DNA of 64,000 bases from Euborellia annulipes (taxonomy: Eukaryota; Arthropoda; Insecta; Dermaptera; Anisolabididae), in the NCBI GenBank assembly GCA_023213315.1, contig JAKCPI010004285.1, positions 62,001 to 126,000 on the forward strand, given 5' to 3'. The first letter of the stretch is position 1. Every line of letters starts with the position of its first letter. The position numbers and the translations under genes were made by a program. Shown here piece after piece: positions 1-9,865 of the stretch. The notes beneath the pieces were generated by a model. That model saw only the letters and a program-made list of their open reading frames with translations. It was not told the DNA's origin and did no database searches.

Positions 1-21
1 ATCATGCATACTTCGATATTC

Positions 22-255
22 CTGAAAATTTTTTCTAATAAACAACCATTCATTCCACAACTTTTCAAGAGGATACGGTCGCGCGATGTCCATAGCTACT
101 ATTTTTTAAAATGATTAATAGGAAAAAAAAAATTTCAAATTTTCAAAAATAAAAAAAAATAAAAATAGTAGACATAGAGATCTCACGACCGAAACCGCCT
201 GAAAAGTTGTGGAATTAATGAGTTGTTTGTTACCAAAAATTTTCAGGAAAATCAG
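22..255. repeat. Fold-back repeat with ~90-bp arms
   Basis: The left arm (about 22-115) reappears reverse-complemented at about 165-255. Both arms share the words CCACAACTTTTCA, ACGGTCG(C/T)G and a CTACTATTTTT stretch, separated by an A-rich spacer. There is no coding potential. I see no target duplication, so the exact ends are uncertain. It resembles the other fold-backs in this window in layout but carries no hammerhead core. Confidence 0.6.
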
Positions 256-422
256 AAATATTACCTGCCCAACTTTCGGTGGGTGGGCAAAGTTAATAAA
301 AAATGAGATCGACGTCTAAAAACTTTAAAAGTACTACTTGAAAAAAATCCTAGAAAATAAATAATTTAAATTATCTGCAACAAACAATTCAGTAGATGCG
401 TAGGGCTTATAGTTGGTAGTTC

Positions 423-703
423 AATCAGGATAGGTGAAAGGAGAAGAAAATCAGAGCCAGTTATATTTCATTATTTTTATTCCATCATGTTTATGTTTCG
501 ATCCCGGTTGGGATCATTCTCAGAACTGATGGGTGTCATATATGTGTATATTTGTATAATACAATCATATTATTTATTATAGAAATATATATGACACCCA
601 TCAGTTCTGAGGATGATCCCAACCGGGATAAAGCGTCAGCCAGATGGAATAAAAATAATGAAATATAACTGGCTCGATTTTCTTCTCCTTTCACCTATCC
701 TGA
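423..703. repeat. Fold-back repeat with two decayed hammerhead-like motifs
   Basis: The arms (about 423-535 and 590-703) pair almost throughout; the words ATAGGTGAAAGGAGAAGAAAA and AACTGATGGGTGTCATATA occur in one arm and their complements in the other. Each arm holds a hammerhead-like core pointing away from the centre of symmetry. On the minus strand at 490-523 it reads CTGAGAA, a strong stem GATCCC/GGGATC, then GAAAC. On the plus strand at 607-637 it reads CTGAGGA, the same stem, then a damaged AAAGCGTC. Each copy has lost one core element, so activity is unlikely. Confidence 0.7.
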
Positions 704-1364
704 CAAACAATTTTATTCACCATTAAAATATTTTGTCCAATTTCTAACCTCTTGAGCCAGAAACTTGTCACTAGAACAATATTGTTCAAAAAAAGGGTCT
801 TATAAAAAAGTACAAAAATTTAACCCTCTAAGTGTTATGTAGATTTTTTTTTTATAAATATTTGGCCCAAAATTAAACAACAAAAATTGAACAAATATTT
901 ATACTGTATGTTTTCAAAAATTTAATTTTTTGTTTATATAAAATAACATTTATTATAGCTGTTTGTTTAGCTTACGATGTATCATGATAAAAATCGCCAA
1001 TTTATGTATACTACATAACATTTTATTTTGTAAACCATAAATTTTATTCATTTTAAAAGCAATTTGAAATTTTTATTTGCTTTTTGCAAATATGGAATTT
1101 AAATATTTTTTCAAAAAAAAAAAAATATAGGTCTAGTAAATTCAAATTCCAATATTATTTTACCAATTGGAAGAGGAAAGTTGCATCCGAAGCAAGGAGT
1201 GGAGATGATAAGAGCGTTATAAGACTGAGGATGACAGGGCAAAGGCGGGCCATTATTTACAATCTTGAAAATCCTGACTTGCAACATATTTGTAAATAGA
1301 GGCCTAAATAAATGGAAATTTCAAAACAACTCTTTCCGAATCATCAACTATAAGACTTCCTTTT

Positions 1365-2090
1365 TTACTTTCTCTTACCTCTATATATATATGTTAATAT
1401 ATATAGAGAGAAAGTATTGGATTCATGTCAAAAATTCGATGTCGAGATTTTTATTTATTTATTTATTTATTTGGAATAAACACTCTCTTACAGATTTAAA
1501 TCCATTTAAAAAAGAGCATACAATAACAACAACAATATTTTGATGGATATACACGTTTTGAGGTCCCCTGAATCCAAAAAAGTGGTTTTCGCGACATGGT
1601 CTGTCTGTGTGTGTGTGCCTGTGAACAAAATATCTCAAGAACGAAAGAGCTAGAAGGTTGAGATTTTATATTTAAGTTGGGTACTCCTCTAAAGCGTGAA
1701 AATAAACTTTTAAACAAAATCAGCCAAAAAGTACTAGTACTTTACTGATGCACTTTTTCAGTTTTTTTCGATTTTCTCAAAATTCGCTCTAACAATTTTG
1801 TTTAAAATTCAAAAATCAATTATTTTTTAGATGCTCTTTTAAATGTATATTCTCATTTTGCTCTCAAAATTGTTTGAAGCACACTTTACTCTTGTACTTC
1901 ATAGGAAGGATAGGAGAAATGGTTGCCATGCTAACAAAATATAAATATTTTCCCATGTTTATAATTTTACATCTTGAATTCTAATATATCGGCGGAAAGT
2001 AAAAACCTATATCTCGACACGAAAATTCTGGCGCTGCCATCGGTAATCGAAAGTTGTGTGCTGTGCGACCAGTCACACCAGATTTTTTTT
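1365..2090 (+). mobile_element. Family H copy (hairpin-ended repeat), near full length
   Basis: This is the reference copy of the most abundant family here. In order it holds: a terminal hairpin ACTTTCTCTTACC...GAGAGAAAGT (1367-1415); a conserved block TTCGATGTCGAGATTTTGAT, interrupted here by a TTTA-rich insertion; CCCCTGAATCCAAAAAAGTG with GTCTGTCTGTG and a TG run; the palindromic word AAAGTACTAGTACTTT; a long A/T-rich middle; TGGTTGCCATG; and a second end with GAAAGTTGTGTGCTGTGCGA followed by CAGTCACACCAGA. No long ORF is shared between copies. It is a non-autonomous element of unknown class; I see no clear target duplication. Confidence 0.75.
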
Positions 2091-2389
2091 AAAAATTGTT
2101 CCCTCATATTTGGTTAAATTGAAAAATTCAATAGATTTTCTACAAGTTTCGAGAGCTTAGCTATGCTAGTTGCTTTGTTTGTTGGGTTTTGTAAAGTACC
2201 TAAGGAAGCGAGAGCTCGTCGTTCGTAAACAGAAGGAAGCTGGCAATTGTCTAATGTCATGAAGATCAACAAATTACTAAAACAAGTTGTTGTGGTTGTT
2301 TAATTCAACACCCGAATTGCACATTCATCTTTCAAGAAACACTAAGATAAATAATAATTTCATTTATTTTTTTTTTTCCATTTTTAACT

Positions 2390-2650
2390 CAAGTATTTTT
2401 TTCAAATCTTCTTCTTCTGTCCTCGCTCCTTCTTCCCGGGTTGCGGACCTCACTCTTTGTTTTCCAACCCTCTCAAATCTTTTTGTGACCGGAAGAAAGA
2501 GGACAGGCCGGCCCGTCTCTCGGTCTGACGCCTGTTGAAAAGAGGAAAGAAGAGGCAGACATTCAAAGAACTGAAGAACTGCCTGTCCCAGCTCGGGCAG
2601 CTCGTGGTCGCCATCCACTTACCCACAAGACATGGGCCCCTGAGCAAACT
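2390..2650 (+). repeat. Dispersed repeat, possibly a LINE 3' end (copy 1)
   Basis: This is a GC-richer block sharing AGGCCGGCCCGTC, CGGTCTGACG, CTGTTGAAAA and GGCAGCTCGTGGTCGCCATC with a second copy at 55200-55440. One plus-strand frame from about 2500 stays open and ends in a Pro/Arg-rich tail (LPVPARAARGRHP) close to a stop. The second copy is followed by a TAA run, typical of LINE 3' ends. The family assignment is inference; only the dispersed repetition is seen directly. Confidence 0.5.
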
Positions 2651-3075
2651 TTCATCTATCTACACATCTTACATTGTTAATAAGAAAATTTTTATTTTAT
2701 CTACTATTTGTACAGTAATATTTTATTCGGGATTAATTACCGTGGTGGTGATCTCATACAACTTGTTCATCTTCAAAAGGTATACATAAATGTGAGTGGA
2801 AAATTTTATAATAATATTTATATTTGTCTATATCGTTTAAAATTTATATGGCCTAAATTGTAGAAAAAGTCTTGAAAAAAAGTTTTTACGTCCTGTCCCT
2901 ATTTATTTCAATTGATAAGTAACGAGACCTACTAGAAGTCCTTTGTCATTTTCTTGATCCGACTTTGTATTTAGGATAGTAAACTGCATTTTAGAGATAC
3001 AGACTAGAAAATTATAAATTTAATTATAAATTATGAAATATGGACCTTAATTTTGTAACATACCGAAATAATGCT

Positions 3076-3645
3076 TTTTACTTTCTCTTAGCTCTATATA
3101 TGTTAATATATGTAATTGGATTCATGTCAAAAATTCGATGTCGAGATTTTGATGGATCTACATGTTTTGAGGTCCCCTGAATCCAAAAAAGTGGTTTTAG
3201 TAACATGGTCTGTCTTTGGGTGTGTGCTCAATTTTAAGCATGAAGGAATTGAGCTATGAGGTTTAAATTTTATATTTAAGTTTTGTACCCTCCTGGACCG
3301 TGAAAATAAGCTTTTAATCAAAATCGCCCAAAGAGTACTAGTACTTTACTGATGTACTTTTTCAGTTTTTTTCGATTTTCTCAAAATTCGCTCCAACGAT
3401 TTTCTTTTTTAAATCATAATTCAATTATTTTTTAGATGCTCTTTAAAATGTATATTCTCATTTTGCTCTCAAAATTGTTTTTACTCTTGTACTTCATATG
3501 GAAAGATAGGAGAAATGAATGCCATGATAACATAATATAAATATTTTTCTGATTTTTGAATTCAAATGTACCGTACTGTCGGAAACTAAATACCGGTATA
3601 TCTCGACACAAAAAATCTGGTGCGACCGAGTCACACCAGATTTTT
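3076..3645 (+). mobile_element. Family H copy, shortened
   Basis: It has the same order of blocks as the copy at 1365-2090: ACTTTCTCTTAGC hairpin, TTCGATGTCGAGATTTTGAT, CCCCTGAATCCAAAAAAGTG, GTACTAGTACTTTACTGATG, and the end AGTCACACCAGATTTTT. The second terminal hairpin has lost one arm (only TCTGGTGCGACC... remains opposite it). The TG microsatellite is reduced. Confidence 0.7.
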
Positions 3646-3734
3646 AGCTTTGCTTTTGGGTTAAAAACAACTAAACAAAAATATTCAAAAATTGTGTTTT
3701 TTCTTTAAAAAAAAAAGTTAAAATATGCATGATA

Positions 3735-3936
3735 AATAAGGTTGTTTTGGTTAAAATTGGGAAAACTCATCGTGCATGGAAGTTCTTCAAAAAAAAAACC
3801 AAAAAATGCACATATGCTCGGAACAAATAGGATATTTCCATCGAATACTCATGAAATGGATATCTACAAAATTTCAAGAACATATTCAGCTTCTTTACAA
3901 ATAATCATTTGCATCAACATCCGGGCTCTAATCTTC
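3735..3936 (-). repeat. AGAGCCCGG-ended repeat, partial copy
   Basis: On the minus strand the block begins TAGAGCCCGGATGTTGATGC at 3936 and runs through CATGAGTATTCGAT, GCATATGTGCAT and ACCAAAACAACC. It matches one end of the element at 38820-39483. The far end is missing here. An open frame over this block (3742-4020 plus) is not conserved in the other copies and I do not regard it as a gene. Confidence 0.55.
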
Positions 3937-4011
3937 TATTCAAGAAGAAATTTATTTTTAATTTATATTTTCCACGATATCAAGATTTTAATTATTTTCC
4001 TACTTAAGGCT

Positions 4012-5395
4012 ATTATTTAAAGCAATCTATTATTTTCTGTCTATAATTTATTAATTAAAGTAAAATTTGATTACACCCTCCTTATTATTATTTTTTCCTC
4101 CTATCTAAAATTAAGTAGGATTAATTAAATTCACTGGATTTACAAGGCAAGGCAAGTTCTCTTGAAAGCATCTAAAGAAAAGCAAAATATTATGAACGAA
4201 ATAATCTTAATTAATATTAATAAATCAGTATAATGAAAATAAGAGCGGTTTTATGCTCTCTCTCTCTCTCTCTCTCGAAAATAATATTTTTATATTTAAT
4301 CGTTTATAATTTTATTTTAACGAGTCACTTTTGCCTAAACATATTCAAATTATTGCATTAAAAGGTAAGTATAAGAAGAAAGTATATAGGAGAAAGATAT
4401 TTTTTGAAATTATATCAAGTTTTAAGAGTCAGTTTTATTTCGACTCTAAAAATGAATTTATTGTTGGTAAGATAAGCGAGTTTATTTGAGATATTCAAGA
4501 AAGCAATTAGGTTCAAGTAATGGGTTGTGATAAATGTTAGTAAAGGAGATAAGGCGAATAAAAGAGAGGAGGGAGATAAGACAATGATAAATTATAAGGC
4601 ATAAGAGATTTCTACCAACTTTTGTTGGAATCTTAAATAGCTGCCTATAGCAAAGACTATACGACAATTTAGCAGCTATCTGAGTCATAAGTCTTAAATT
4701 TTTTTTTTCCTCCTTCAGATAACTTGATTTTGATCTTATTGGTTTCATTAGAATTTAATTAAAGAGTAGTTTTTGTTGTATTTGCAAATGGATTTATTTT
4801 TCTCGTTAAAAAAAAAATAAATTAATTAAAAAGTAATTAATGGAGTGGATTTGGTTTGTCACTCACTCAGCCAGCCAGTCCTTGATTCGAATCTAATCTG
4901 CAAATCAGGTCATCGGCAATAAGATTTAGAATTCGGAATTTGATTTGAGTGACAACAGCCGATTATCTAAAATTGTCTATGAATTAATCGATCATATCAA
5001 TCTTAGGTGTTATTAATAGAGAGTAGAAAATATACGTCAAAGGTTATTATTATATTCTATAATAATAATAATGGAATTATTCTGTCATCTTAAGTTCAAG
5101 CAAAAATTTTGATTTTTTTTTTTTTTTATTTCTTTGAGTTAAAAAATCATTAATTAGAAAATACAATCGATTCTCGATCATTCGAATTTTTCGATAATAT
5201 GATGTCTTCAACTGTAAACTTCGGTAAATCGAAAAAATGCTGTGTATTTAGATATGCTCGATAACTCGAAATATTTTTTGGAATTATCGCTATCGTGAAA
5301 AGTGTTTCGAAAATCTTTCATTATTTCTCTAACAATGCTCTCTACATTTCTGAAGAATAAAAAAATTATTATTATTATTATTTTTACTTATTTGC
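4012..5395. other. AT-rich stretch without recognised genes
   Basis: It holds a short CT microsatellite (4255-4276), an ATT-rich segment (5365-5382) and otherwise AT-rich unique sequence. Both strands are broken by frequent stops, and I see no repeat family from elsewhere in the window. Confidence 0.5.
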
Positions 5396-5397
5396 TT

Positions 5398-6070
5398 TTT
5401 TACTTTCTCTTACCCTATGTATATATGTATATATAGAGAGAAAGTATTGGATTCATGTCAAAAATTCGATGTCGAGATTTTGATGGATATACACGTTTTG
5501 AGGTCCCCTGAATCCAAAAAAGTGGTTTTCGAGACATGGTCTGTCTGTGGGGGGGGGGTGTGTGTTCAATTTTAAGCATTAAGGAATAGAACTAGGAGGG
5601 TGAAATTTTATATTTAAGGTTCTTGTTGTATAATAATTTATATTTAAGTTTTGTACCCTACTCAACGGTGAAAATAAGTTTTTAATCAAAATCGGCCAAA
5701 GAGTACCAGTACTGATGCACTTTTTCAGTTTTTTTCGATTTTCTCAAAATTCGCTCCAACGATTTTTTTTTTAATTCATAAATCAATTATTTTTTAGATG
5801 CTCTTTAAAAAGTATATTCTTATTTTGCAATTGAAATCTTCTGAAGACCACTTTACTCTTTTATTTCATAGGGAAGATATGAGAAATGGTTGCCATGGTA
5901 ACAAAATATAAATATTTTCCCATACATCTGAATTCAAATGTTCCGTACTGTCGGGAACTAAATATATGTCGACACAAAAAATCTGGTATGACAAGCACAG
6001 AACAAAACTTTCGATTATTGAAAGTAAGAGAAAGTTGTGTGCTTGCGACAGTCACACCAGATTTTTTTTG
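5398..6070 (+). mobile_element. Family H copy, near full length
   Basis: It begins TTTACTTTCTCTTACCC with a hairpin closing at GAGAGAAAGT and runs through the shared blocks to CAGTCACACCAGATTTTTTT. A run of nine G replaces much of the TG microsatellite, and the segment ATAATTTATATTTAAGTT is duplicated near 5630. The second hairpin is largely intact: GACAAGCACAGAACAAAACT pairs with AGTTGTGTGCTTGCGACAGTC. The two overlapping plus-strand ORFs here are chance frames in the repeat. Confidence 0.75.
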
Positions 6071-6270
6071 TACTACAGGGTCCATATATGTTCTGAGATT
6101 CCGAAAAAATTGAAAACTTTTTTATCCCAAAAGGGGAGGGTGGAACGTATAAAAAAACGACGAATAAAAGAATTAATAAAAAAAAAAAAAATTACCTAAG
6201 TTTAACAATAAAAATCGTTTTGCAATTGGATCCTATTATATATATGTAAATGCTAGTGAATCTAGGGAAC

Positions 6271-6272
6271 AT

Positions 6273-6302
<30 letters not shown>
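6271..6302. repeat. (CA)n microsatellite
   Basis: An uninterrupted run of about 16 CA units, with no other repeat family adjoining it. It generates the Val-Cys-rich frame on the minus strand, which is not a gene. Confidence 0.9.
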
Positions 6303-6304
<2 letters not shown>

Positions 6305-6724
6305 CCTCGCTATTACATAGAGGACGAGTCAAAAAACGCGGGGCGCTCACCAACACATGCATCCATGTCGATATATAGAAATCCATAGGACTCTATACAC
6401 GCACATTCACTTGCTCCCTAACTGGATTACCATACAAAATACAACATTAATTATCAATAACAATTAATTCAATTATATAACTTTGCGTTCGATTGCAGTT
6501 ACAGTGTGCGTTTGGTGACAAAAATGCATGGTGCATAGAGTGCAACGAGTTGCATCCGGGCCCCAGCAACTGACAAGTAACCTCGGTTAACGGGTCAATT
6601 AATAAACCGGGCAAAAACCACCAACAACACACTTTTATTTTGTTAAGGAAAAATATCGAGCGCTAATGCCGGATGGATACCAAATATAAATTGAAATTAC
6701 CTGGTATTTTTTTTCTTTAAACTT

Positions 6725-7768
6725 AAAAAAAAAATCTGGTGTGACTGGCGCACAGCACACAACTTTCTCTTACCCTTCGGTAAGAGAAAGTTGCGCACTG
6801 TGCTGGTCACACCAGATTTTTTGTGTCGAGATATATTTAGTTTCCGATAGCACCTTAGTTTCAAACTTGCATTTTAAATGTTGACTGCTTCAAATAAACT
6901 ATGGTTATTTTTCAAAATTTTAATCTCATATTTGGACATTTTATACACAATATAGAATCGTAAATAAATACAAAATTTCATAAGAATTGGAAAAAAAAAT
7001 TTTAAATGCGTAAAAAGTTCCAAAGGGGACCCCTTTTGAATCGAAATTAACATACAAATCCCTATAGGAAATTAACATTGTTTCTATGCGAAGATAAGGT
7101 GGAAAGGGAATTTAAAAAGAGTAGAGAGAGACGATAATGTTTGCAAGTGGGAGAGATATATATATATGTTTTCTTTGAAACAATTAAAACAGAAATAAAA
7201 AAAAATAAATGGGAATTTAAATAATAATTGATTTTTAATCTAATAAAAAGAAAAAGATTTAAATTCCGTTACCATGGCAACCATTTCTATCTTTCCTATG
7301 AAGAACAAGAGTAAAGTGGTCTTCAGAAGATTTCAACGGCAAAATGAGAATATACATTTTAAAGAGCATCTAAAAAATAATTGATTTTTGAATTTTAAAA
7401 AAAATCCTTGGAGGGAATTTTGAGAAAATCGAAAAAAACTGAAAAAGTACATCAGTAAAGTACTAGTACTTTTTGGCCGATTTTGTTCAAAAGCTTATTT
7501 TGAGCGTGTGGGAAGGTACCTAAGTTAAATATAAAATTTCAATCCGGTAGCTCAATTCCTTCATGCTAAAAATCTGTCCACACACACGCACACACGCACA
7601 CACGCACACGCACACACGCACAGACCAATTTGCGGGACCCACTTTTTTGGACTCAGGGGACCTCAAAACATGTATATCCATCAAAATCTCGACATCGAAT
7701 TTTTGACATGATCGCAATACTTTCTCTCTCTATATATTTCATATATAGGCTAAGAGAAAGTAAAAATT
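6725..7768 (-). mobile_element. Family H copy with intact terminal hairpin and extra module
   Basis: In minus orientation, the CACACCAGA end comes first. Its hairpin (6725-6824) is nearly perfect: TCTGGTGTGACTGGCGCACA pairs with the complementary arm ending CACACCAGATTTTTT, around CCCTTCGG. It then carries an extra module (about 6860-7115) marked by ACATACAAATCCC and CAAAATTTCATAAGAATTGG, shared with the copies at 25082, 27485 and 57508. The usual blocks follow, with a CACACG microsatellite, to the GAGAAAGTAAAAA end. Confidence 0.75.
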
Positions 7769-7885
7769 ATCTATTTCACCTGCATATTAAAAACAATAAA
7801 TAATGAAATTTTTCTTTCAACCAATATATAATGAGGAGGCAAAGCTGCGGAATTTAGAGTTGCAGTTATAAACACTCTTTATTGG

Positions 7886-7919
7886 AACGTTTCGGCAAGA
7901 ACCATCCTGACGTCTTCAG
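7886..7919 (-). ncRNA. Hammerhead-like motif, core intact
   Basis: On the minus strand: CTGAAGA, a stem II with CAGGA/UCUUG pairing, GAAAC, then GTT. In the standard numbering the C3-A9 box, the GAAA box and the NUH cleavage triplet are all present. Stem III is reduced to the A-U and C-G pairs with no loop, as in the small hammerheads of Penelope-like elements. Downstream on the same strand it runs into AATAAAGAGTGTTTATAACTG. No opposite-facing partner is visible. Confidence 0.6.
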
Positions 7920-9496
7920 CCTTCAAAGAGTATATTATATTGTTCAAATATTTATATAGTTGTCATTGATAATAATACAACGCATGTGTATTTTTTTAAG
8001 TAAATGTACAATATTCGCTCCATCCTTTTCATTACAAACATATTATCTACAGCCACTATCTGCTATTCAGAATATAAAATATTTTTTAGTCTCTACCAGC
8101 GTTAAAAAATTTTACCCCATATGTTTTTTACTTATTTAGTTTTTTTTTGTGATTTTTTTGTGAGAGCACCCCCCCCCCCTGGCTATGACCCTGCACCCAT
8201 ATCTTAATTTATAACTATAAAGGAATCCAAGCATATTTATTTATATAATTAATTACAAATATTGTATAATACAGTGACACACAAACTCATGACTGAAGCG
8301 CTCATAGGTTAACGAAGATATCTTGACAAGGGTTCGAAACGTCAAGTTTAATAAATTCTTTTTTTGACGTAGCCAGAATTATTTTATATCTATCACTGAT
8401 TGTGGATTTATAAAAAAATTTCTATTTTAAATGAATCTAAATCCCTAAAGGGCAGAGATTCATGATCGAAAGGTCAGTGGCGTCTTCCTTTGATAAAATA
8501 TATCTAAATTAGAATGGCCAACAATTTATTTACAATGTTTGACTATCTGCTAATTCTGAAATGTGACAATTGAACAAATCTTTTTTAATTTCGCCTGCTA
8601 AAGGAAAATGCTCTAAAGGTGTATTAAAATCAACAAATCGCTACATGGACTATGGATCTCAAATTTAAACTACTATAATAAATAAAAAATATTATAATTC
8701 TCAAGTGATAGGTAAATATTTTAGAGAGAGAATAGGGATGCTAGCCGTACTTTATAATAAAGTAGTGTACATTATTTCGGGTAATTATACTCTTTACTTT
8801 AGAAGAACAATAAAGTACGCAAAAATACTTTATTTCGCATGATTTTATTTTTCTGAGATTCAAAAGAGTTTGGTCATAAGCATTTTTGGAATTTTCTACT
8901 GCACGAAAATGGCAGAGAGTATTTAATAAGACTGATGATTAGAGACCGGATTTTAAGCAAAATGCTTATTGCTCAATTTTATAAGCAACCATTAGATATT
9001 TAATTTCTACACGAATTACGAAAAACTAAGTGCATTGAGATTGCATTTTTTATGCTTTTTTTGCTTATTTTGAGTTTTTATGCTTATTTTACGAATATTT
9101 ATATATTTTTTTTTTTTTATTAAAAAACACACTTTTTTCCCATTCACACACGCATACACAAGGGGCGTATATAAGAGGAGGGTCTCGCCCCCCCCCCCCC
9201 CCCGAAATGCTTGATCGGCCCCGCAGTGGGAAAAAATATAGCCCTGTAAAAAAAAGGGAAACTTGTCTCGCGGAGCGGCAAAATTTTCGTATCTCTAAAA
9301 AAAAGGTAAAATGATTTTCACGGGCGGGAAAAAAAATTTTTCCGCGGGGCGGAAAATTTTGGTTCAGCAAAAACAAAAGTAGTGGAAAAAATTGTTTCGT
9401 TAAAAAAAATTTTCCGCAGAAAAATTTTTGAGTTCAGGCTTCCCCCCCCCCGAAAAAATTTATCCATTTAAGACTTTAAACGATACTCGTTATTTG

Positions 9497-9633
9497 TCTG
9501 GTCCAGGCATTCTTTTTCAAACCCTTTGGTATCCAAATGGCTTAAATAAAATCATCGGACTGCCTGGGATCCGAACCCTCGACCATTGGTATACAAGGCA
9601 GGCGTGCTATTAACTACGCCAAGCCCGAGGGCT
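9497..9633 (-). mobile_element. tRNA-derived SINE (family 1), copy
   Basis: Read on the minus strand, the head has an A-box-like TGGCGTAGTTAATAG and a B-box-like GGTTCGGATCCC. The body follows with CAGTCCGATGATTTTATTTA, AGCCATTTGGATACCA and CCTGGACC. The tail is truncated. It has the same head and body as the complete copy at 46640-46911. Confidence 0.75.
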
Positions 9634-9865
9634 ATAATATTTTTAAAAATCATTCAAAACATTATTCAGCAAAACGTTCATGTAAAGCAAATCCTTCGTC
9701 AACTGCGCAAATCGCCCCTCCCCTACTCTGGCTCGGGCCCGCCTGGACCCCCTACTTGGGGCGAACTGCGGCGGACCCTCGCAGGGGGGGGTGGTAATCT
9801 GGTGGGAGTGGCCACACACTTTCGTTAATTTAAAGTTGCATTCTGTACTTGTTTACTAGAATATA

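Noticed and set aside
8290..8356. GGTTCGAAACGTCAAG on the plus strand, like the second ribozyme box
   Set aside because: The first box is not recognisable at a suitable distance (CTGAAGC at 8293 is too far and altered), so I did not count it.
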